Assembly: GCF_030272615.1 (NCBI RefSeq)
Contig: NC_081414.1
Location: forward strand, 46,678,501-46,742,500
Length of the DNA stretch: 64,000 nt
Direction of reading: 5' to 3'
Origin: Cryptomeria japonica
Taxonomy: Eukaryota > Streptophyta > Pinopsida > Cupressales > Cupressaceae
In this document: in pieces, positions 58,083-64,000 of the stretch
Position numbering within the stretch: position 1 is the stretch's first letter
Layout of the letters: each line of letters starts with the position of its first letter
Made by a program: the position numbers and the translations under genes
The notes under the pieces: model-generated
Database searches by the model: none
Told to the model about the DNA's origin: nothing
The model's input: the letters and a program-made list of their open reading frames with translations, nothing else

Positions 58083-58680
58083 ATGGACACTCCCATCCAC
58101 TTGAGAAGCATGTATGTAGAGGACCAGAGGGCCTTTCTGGGCTCTGTGAGAGACCCAACCCTCCAATTAGTCTGCAAGGAGGCTGGGTCATTCACCAATG
58201 AGGCTGTGTGGATGGTGTTGGGTAGAGAGTTTCTACGAAACAAAAAATAGATACCGTGTTAACACGAACATTACATCTCGGTTCTTGGCATCTCTTCAAG
58301 ACCTGGGAGGAGACAAGGTGGATATGTTGATGCTATTGAGGAAGGTTTTTAAGGAAGACTTCCTTGGAGATGACATTATTGTTGTCGTCCTTGTAGAAGT
58401 AGGGGTGGGTATCCCTTGCATGAGTGAATTATCCAAGCTTCTCCTCCCTGACCAAACAGTGCCAATGGCCAGGTAACTGTTTCTCCTGAACCTGAATGCA
58501 GAGCACTTGACGCATCATAGGAAATGGGCACGGATTGGCAGGGACTTCCTCTGGAAATGGTTGCTCCTAGACGACTTTCCAAACTACATGTGGCTTGAAG
58601 AATTCTCTCAGCTTATGCTGTCTAAAGAATTCTACATGGAAGGAGGGCCAGATTCTTAGGGAAAAGTTGTAAACCATCCA
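58083..58680 (+). pseudogene. Unrecognised ORF of about 200 codons, broken
   Basis: From ATG 58083 the frame reads MDTPIHLRSMYVEDQRAFLG and GSFTNEAVWMVLGREFLRNK to a TAG at 58248. Skipping within the A6 run just before it brings the frame that continues YRVNTNITSRFLASLQDLGG, LLRKVFKEDFLGDDIIVVVL and SELSKLLLPDQTVPMAR to a TAA at 58474. The same frame then continues NAEHLTHHRKWARIGRDFLW and LEEFSQLMLSKEFYMEGG to a TAG near 58660. Local GC content is higher than around it and the residue mix is protein-like, so this was probably once coding. No motif I know is visible. It could be a fragment of a host gene or of another TE. Confidence 0.4.
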
Positions 58681-58699
58681 CTACATGTGCCCTAGCCCT

Positions 58700-59222
58700 G
58701 CCCCCCTGGGCCCCTAGTAGTTTTTTTTTCCTATGTCCTCGAAACCTAACAGGCTCAGTGGCTCACTCATTTTGGCTTTTAAGTTTTTGAGGGACTCAAG
58801 TCTCAGATGTAAAAATTGTAACTTTCCAAAGCATAAATATTAATGATAATTTTTCAAATTCTAGTTTGTTTCAGTTTGCCTCTTAGAGTCGTATGGATAT
58901 AAAAATGCTTTCTATAATTCCATTTCATTTTTATTAATTAAAGTTTTTCAAATGCTTTTTGTATATGAGCTACATTATTTCAATAATTTGTTAAACAATG
59001 GAAATCAATTTAATACTGTGATCTTTTTTATGTAATTCTTCTTCCTCTAGATTTAATATATATATAAAAAATCCAGTTCGTTATTAATTATTTGTACATT
59101 GATTATGGTTGATTATAATTTTATAAATATATAGTTAAGATTTGAACTAAAACTCCAACTTACTTCTTGTTGAACTTGAAGTTTTGAACTAGTGCATGCG
59201 TGGGTTGGTACTCGGTACATGT
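58700..59222. other. No gene seen
   Basis: AT-rich spacer up to the left end of element C. Confidence 0.55.
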
Positions 59223-60335
59223 TGTTGGTATTTTGATAATGTTTAAGTTGTGATTGTCATTGATGGACACACACTTATTTTATGTATAAGTTATTCTCCA
59301 CTAGTAATATGTGTTGTGTTGTTCACACTGGTATTATATGCCATTGTATGTATAGTCTTTATTTGTTGAAGACTATCAATTTTTTTAAGAAGAAGCTTAC
59401 CGGTCATAGCAGTATGAAGACCTCAAGTGGAACGAAGATCCCTAGTGGCAGTTAATCTTTTGATTGGAACATTATGTTCTAGTTTTCCAGTCTTATTCAT
59501 TAAACTGGTAATCAATATACTATGCCAAACTGGTATAATTGTAAAGTGTGATGAGTTATCATCCACCGACACTTTAGCAGTGTTTTGTGTCATGTTACCA
59601 AATATGTCTAGATGCACTATACCTAGGAAATTGTAGTCTAATCTTATTGGACCGACATGAAATCAGATTCTTATATGAGGATATCATGTCTATGGTTTTG
59701 AATGATTGATGTGTGAGAGTATTGTAGAGCAGATTAAGTTTGTGCAAAATAGGTATTTCACTATAGAGCTTGTGAGTGCAAAGGATAGAAGACTGAAGTA
59801 ATGCTGTAATGCATTAAGGGAGAACTGTCAAAAATCTAATCAAGCATTTTGTGATATCTTCTAGATCATTCACTTGTTGATTACTAGTCTCTTCAACAAG
59901 TCTGAAACCCTTAATCGAGTAGGCCCACCCAAGCCTATTGTAAATCCTCTAACAAGGTGGTTCACGGTCATGGATCTGAAATCCTTTAACAGGGTAGTCT
60001 TTAACAGGACTTATCTCTAGAGATCTAGATTCTTGATAGGATCTATTCTAGTGAAGAACATTGTAAGGCCTTAACCGGTCTAGTTACTATTCTACAGATA
60101 ATTGACTTGTGAGTTTCACTCATCGTGGTTTTTTTCCATTTGGGTTTCCTCATCAAAATATCTTGTGTTATGGTGATTGTGCTTCTGTGGGTGAATGCTC
60201 TATTTTCTATTTGGATTATTTATGTTTTAATCAGTTTATTGTTTAAACTACAACACCGATCTACTGGAAAATTATTTAAGAGTTTGGTTAAGTTCTTAGG
60301 CATACTAATTCACCCCCCCATCTTAGTATTCATCA
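59223..60335 (+). repeat. 5' LTR of element C
   Basis: 1113 bp, starting TGTTGGTATTTTGATAATG and ending AGTATTCATCA. It holds GGTTTTTTTCCATTTGGGTT and TTGTGTTATGG, as in the LTR of A. Confidence 0.88.
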
Positions 60336-60337
60336 AT

Positions 60338-60349
60338 TGGTATTAGAGC
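60338..60349 (+). other. Primer-binding site of element C
   Basis: TGGTATTAGAGC, 2 bp (AT) after the LTR end, identical to that of element B. Confidence 0.9.
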
Positions 60350-60385
60350 CAACCTTTCTATAAGTCTAACCACTTGGAAGGAGAT

Positions 60386-61669
60386 ATGGAGGAATACAGC
60401 ATGAGGGGACTCACTCACCATCTGACTATCTGAGAAAGCCTATGATGAACTCAAAATCAAGTATAAAGCCTCTTTAGCCAAGAGAAGAAAACTTGCTAAG
60501 CAATTGATGGAATTTACTGAAAATAGCTCTTCCAATGAAGTAGACATGGAGGCCCTAGTCAGAGAAGTGGAGAAACTAAATGAATCCAAAAATAACCTAA
60601 GGAGAGAGTTGGAAGGACTGACTATCAGGATGAGTCAGGAGCTAGAAAATGGAAGAAAAGCTGAAGATTTAGTGAAGGACAAGGAGCGTGAGATCTCTAA
60701 GTTGAAAAAAGAGATTGGTACCATCACCGCTCATCTGCAAGAGGGTAATGAAGAGAAAGAAGAAATACAAGTAGACCTCAATGCTTCTATCTCTCAAAAT
60801 GAAACCTTGATGAAAACCAATGATGTTCTTTCCAGGGAACTTGCTGAATCAAAGGAGATACTTGCAAAGTTCAACCGGAGTGCTGCTAAACTAGAACAAA
60901 ATAAGGAATTAGTGAAGCCATCAAAGGATACCACTAGATTTGGTTTCTCTGCATATGAGGAAGGTGAAACCTCTAGAGCCAAGAGTAATGCACCAAAAGA
61001 GCAACCGGTACTTAAGAACAACAACAAGAGCAAAGGTAAGCCAAAGTTTAAACCTGTATGCTTCAACTGTCATAAGGAAGGACATATTGCCAATGTATGT
61101 AGGAGCAAGGCCTACAATAATTTTCCTTACATACAAAACAATGTGATTAGAACTGGTAGATTTAATGGTCACTATTATGCATGCAACAAGTTTGGGCATA
61201 GAGCTTTTGAGTGCAAGTCGGTTATGAACAACTCTAGAAGTTATGCACCAAGATCTAAACGAGTTGTCCCGGAACCTCCTATGAACCAGAACCCAAATTG
61301 GTACAGAACCTATGACCACTGGTCAAATGGTTATGGAGTGGCGAACAGTTGGAGAGCAACCTATTTGATCTATTGTGGTAGCGATCACACTGCGCAACAT
61401 GCAGAAGGAAGAATGAAAATGTGAACACCGAACCATGGAGAACACCTGGTATGGTATGCTATCATTGCAACAAACTAGGACACACTGCCAAAGCATGCAG
61501 ACTGAGAAAGAATCCATTGGGAGACATATTGGTCGACCGAGAAGGGAAGATCAATTTTGAAACCATTCAGGAAGATATGGATAAAACTTGGAAAAAGAAA
61601 TATGAAGAGAAGCCACAAGATGTACCAATATCTGCACCCAGTGTGGAGATCCTTGAACCGACAAACTGA
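60386..61669 (+). pseudogene. gag: Element C Gag: coiled coil plus four zinc knuckles, broken
   Basis: The first ATG after the primer site is at 60386; a clean frame of 306 residues runs 60504-61424. It has a coiled coil (MEALVREVEKLNESKNNLRR, MSQELENGRKAEDLVKDKER), the GFSAYEEGETSRAKSN linker and the zinc boxes: CFNCHKEGHIANVC (~61060) intact, YYACNKFGHRAFEC with Tyr for the first Cys, a third box scrambled by a frame break at about 61365-61395, and CYHCNKLGHTAKAC (~61458) intact in the new frame. It ends at 61669 with DMDKTWKKKYEEKPQDVPIS, matching EEMNKIWKKKSEDKPIEESI in element A. It is the best-kept Gag of the three. It would package the element RNA. Confidence 0.92.
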
Positions 61670-62117
61670 GCTTTGAAAAGCTTAGGGGGAACATATCGGT
61701 AACAATGTCTCGAACCCCCAAAGTATATCGGTAAAGTGCCTTTATCGGTATTGGTTACCTGTTGACCTACAGAAGAAATGAAGTGGTAAAAGGAAAAGTT
61801 AGGGTTTGTGCCCTAACTGTGATGCATTTATTATAGTAGGTAGGAGCATATTTAAAAGTGACTTTCATCATCATTTTTACTTACCTATTTTCAAAGAAGA
61901 ATTTTTCTAGCTTGAGAAAAGCAACAAGAGTGATTCATCTTACATTTGAAAGAATTCAGGAAGATATATTACACAAGATTTTGCAGTAATTCAAAGTGGA
62001 GGTCAGAGTGGTAAAACAAGCTTTTGGAGAAGTGTGTTGTGTTCAACATCGGTGTACCCTAGTTTGAAATCGACGAACCCTAGTTTGGAACAATAAGGTA
62101 TTTTTCATCGAATCACA

Positions 62118-64000
62118 ATGCCCTATATAAAATTCCCACCAGAGTCATTATCGAAGGGGATGTTTCAGGATATATTGATTGTAAACTAGAAGACCTAGGG
62201 TCTCTAGTGATTCACTCCCAACTGAGTCTGTTCTATGGAAATGATAAGAAGATTAAACCTGAGTACATCATAATCAAGAAGAAGAAACTTCACAGTGTAG
62301 TATATTTTCTTGAGGAATTTATAGAAGAACACATTAGGATTATTCTATGTAGGGTTCATGGTGATAAGATGTACCTTGAGTGAACCCATGATATTACACC
62401 AAAGGCAATTCATGCTTTGACCAGTTTCTACAATGTTGGGGAAGTCCCCATTCTTTGCAAGATCACCAAAACCAAAGTGATAGAGCTCATCAGTTCTATG
62501 AGCGACCAATAGGCAATGACTGTAAACACCATAAAAGATGACTTGGTGAAAGATGCATGCATGGTAATCAAGTATAGAGTATTCTATTCTAGTAGAATGA
62601 ATTCTATTCCTACAGCTGCGGTGCATGCCACTTATAGGATGATCAAGGAGAATGAAGAATGTTAATTATGTACCTGCATGCAAAAACAACTCATGGAGAA
62701 CCTGAAGTCCATCAAAGTGGAAAAAACTTTGAGGTTTAAGTTTGGTCAACTGTTTATCGGTTTGTTTTTATATTTTCAAGGATATTTTGTAGGAGTTGGT
62801 GATGTTCAATGGTCGAGTGACCTCCAGACAAATAAAGGAGAGTCTGCAAGTACTGGGAACTGCGTATCCGGAGACTCTGAATAGGTATTTTGATGAGTTC
62901 AAACTAAAGATGAACTAGAGAATGAGAATATCGGGTGATCTAGTTAAAAAATATGAAGATGATATCTATTTCACAATCAAGATAGATCATTGCATAAAGC
63001 AAGCAGTCGAGCCCAGAGAAGATGAAGTTGAGACTATGGGCTATGAAGTGGTTAACGATATACTCATAGGGTATGTCTCTACCCTACTTGCTTCACCATT
63101 GGATCCAAAGAAGAAGAGGACAGGTACTTACTCTGAGAGGATCAAATCTATTGAAGTACCAAAGTAGAAAAAGAGTAAGGAAGTGCCATCAGCATCAACA
63201 CCGGTTACATTTGCTACTAGTCTAAGAGTGACCAAGAGATCACTAGCCAAAAAGAAACTAGAGGCTATTCTGCCAAAGGTATTCAAAAGGAAGAGAAAAA
63301 ACAAGAATAATTCACCAGATTTAGAAGACACTGAACCGAAGGTAGAAATGAAGAAGACAAGGCAATAAAGCAAGAAGACAAAGTCCACCAGTAATGTACT
63401 AGCAACCTCTGCATCGGTAAATATACATGTTTCTTCTTACCATCCTATGATATATTTTCAAATAATTATAAAGAATGTTAAAAGGAAAGTACTTGATGAT
63501 CTAATGGATTATTTTGATGATCTTAGCGATAGTGAAAAGGAAGAAGTAGAGCTAGAGGTCATTAAATATTTGTGATAATGACCGATCTCCAATTGACATT
63601 AAACTTGTTGTTCCTAATTCTTTGTATAATTATTTGGATAATAAATGTCGCATTGTCATTGAAAAGGAGCAAGAAATTAGGGAATAAATTTTTTCCCAAT
63701 ATTTTCCTAATGCTTCTAATTCAGAATTGTTTGAGATTCTTAATCGGTACAAAGGTATCTTTTTCATGTAAAAAAGAAGACTTCAGCTAGTCGGTGGCAA
63801 AACCTCTAAAGTGGAAAAAGACACCCATCTGTAGATTAAAGCAGCTATCAAAATGAAGAAAGTATCCGAAGCTAATCAACTGGCTGAGCAAGAGCCTGAC
63901 CTATCCATAGCCAAACCGAATGAAATCTTCGATAGTCTGGGTAAAAGAATAGCAGATCAAAATGAACCCATTGATGTTGATGCACTAGATGTTGAGGACA
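62118..64000 (+). pseudogene. Element C second ORF (partial), unknown protein, broken
   Basis: Coding similarity to the second ORF of A begins at about 62150 (EGDVSGYIDCKLEDLGSL) and continues LEEFIEEHIRIILCRVHGDK (~62310), AIHALTSFYNVGEVP, YRVFYSSRMNSIPTAAVHAT (~62580), LMENLKSIK and LRFKFGQLFIGLFLYFQG (~62730). After a frame break it continues NRMRISGDLVKKYEDDIYFT (~62920), VEPREDEVETMGYEVVNDIL and a Lys-rich centre (63230-63370). Stops include TGA at 62381 (where A has Arg, so CGA to TGA), TAG at 62510 and TAA near 62665. The window ends inside it. No enzyme motif is visible. Confidence 0.72.

Larger units (their letters stand above)
59223..64000 (+). mobile_element. LTR element C: relative of element A, cut by the window edge
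   Basis: A 5' LTR (59223-60335), primer site, four-knuckle Gag and the first part of the second ORF are present in the same order as in A. The LTR aligns with that of A over several blocks, for example 'caccta/tacctaggaaattg', 'caacaagg..gg(t/a)tc', 'ttgactgtgagt' and the CACCCCCCC end. Before the interior stops at 64000 no polymerase gene has appeared. The 3' end and target duplication are outside the window. Confidence 0.88.

Noticed and set aside
31365-61670. Programmed frameshift in the Gag of elements A, B and C
   Set aside because: The shift directions differ between copies and in B it is explained by one extra T in a T-run, so mutation is the simpler reading.

Overview
The window looks like repeat-rich nuclear DNA of a seed plant. 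It is AT-rich, carries no recognisable host gene, RNA gene or prokaryotic signal, and is built almost entirely of transposable elements in several states of decay, many inserted into one another. The family mix (Ty1/Copia elements primed by initiator tRNA-Met, SIRE-like polypurine tracts, a CACTA transposase with introns, an L1-type LINE) is typical of plants. The density of old, diverged copies would fit a very large genome such as a gymnosperm, but that last point is inference.

Layout. 1-7330: two copies of a ~1 kb LTR-like segment (1-1071 and 5437-6483, minus orientation, starting TGTCATGCCC), a gag-like relic (1075-1820, minus) and two patches of an unusual GGGGTTC-type minisatellite, the second flanking a TATA box. 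7385-8880: an L1-type LINE fragment on the minus strand with endonuclease and the start of reverse transcriptase. 10422-16977: a structurally complete Ty1/Copia element with LTRs, PBS, PPT and a perfect 5-bp target duplication (ATGAG), but about 25 premature stops, mostly TAG. 17463-18260: a solo LTR with duplication TCATG, sitting inside a local tandem repeat. 21260-46600: a broken CACTA-type region with a multi-exon transposase (21585-25965), a SET-domain-like reading frame (27306-28075) and a second ORF with a Transposase_24-like part (44821-45342). This region was later split by LTR element A (29684-37154, duplication GACTA) and by a MITE-like element (37180-44820), which itself received LTR element B (38017-44687, minus, duplication TATAT). 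49160-52206: a long decayed minus-strand ORF of unknown family. 52779-56789: non-coding Copia-type element E (duplication GATGA) carrying deleted Copia element F (54180-55756, minus, duplication CCTTT). 57155-57440: a 42-bp minisatellite. 58083-58680: an unrecognised broken ORF. 59223-64000: LTR element C, relative of A, running off the window.

The most interesting content is the A/B/C group. These are LTR elements 6.7-7.5 kb long with intact PBS, PPT, LTRs and (for A and B) target duplications. They code for a coiled-coil Gag with four CCHC zinc knuckles and a ~1000-codon second ORF, yet hold no protease, integrase, reverse transcriptase or RNase H that I can find. The second ORF keeps the same recognisable module in three diverged copies. 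They look like non-autonomous SIRE-like Copia derivatives that must borrow polymerase functions. A second observation is that almost all premature stops in the complete Copia element are TAG, many at glutamines conserved in the family, as expected if methylated CAG (a CHG site) decays to TAG.

All calls come from reading the sequence and translations by eye; no database search or alignment program was run.
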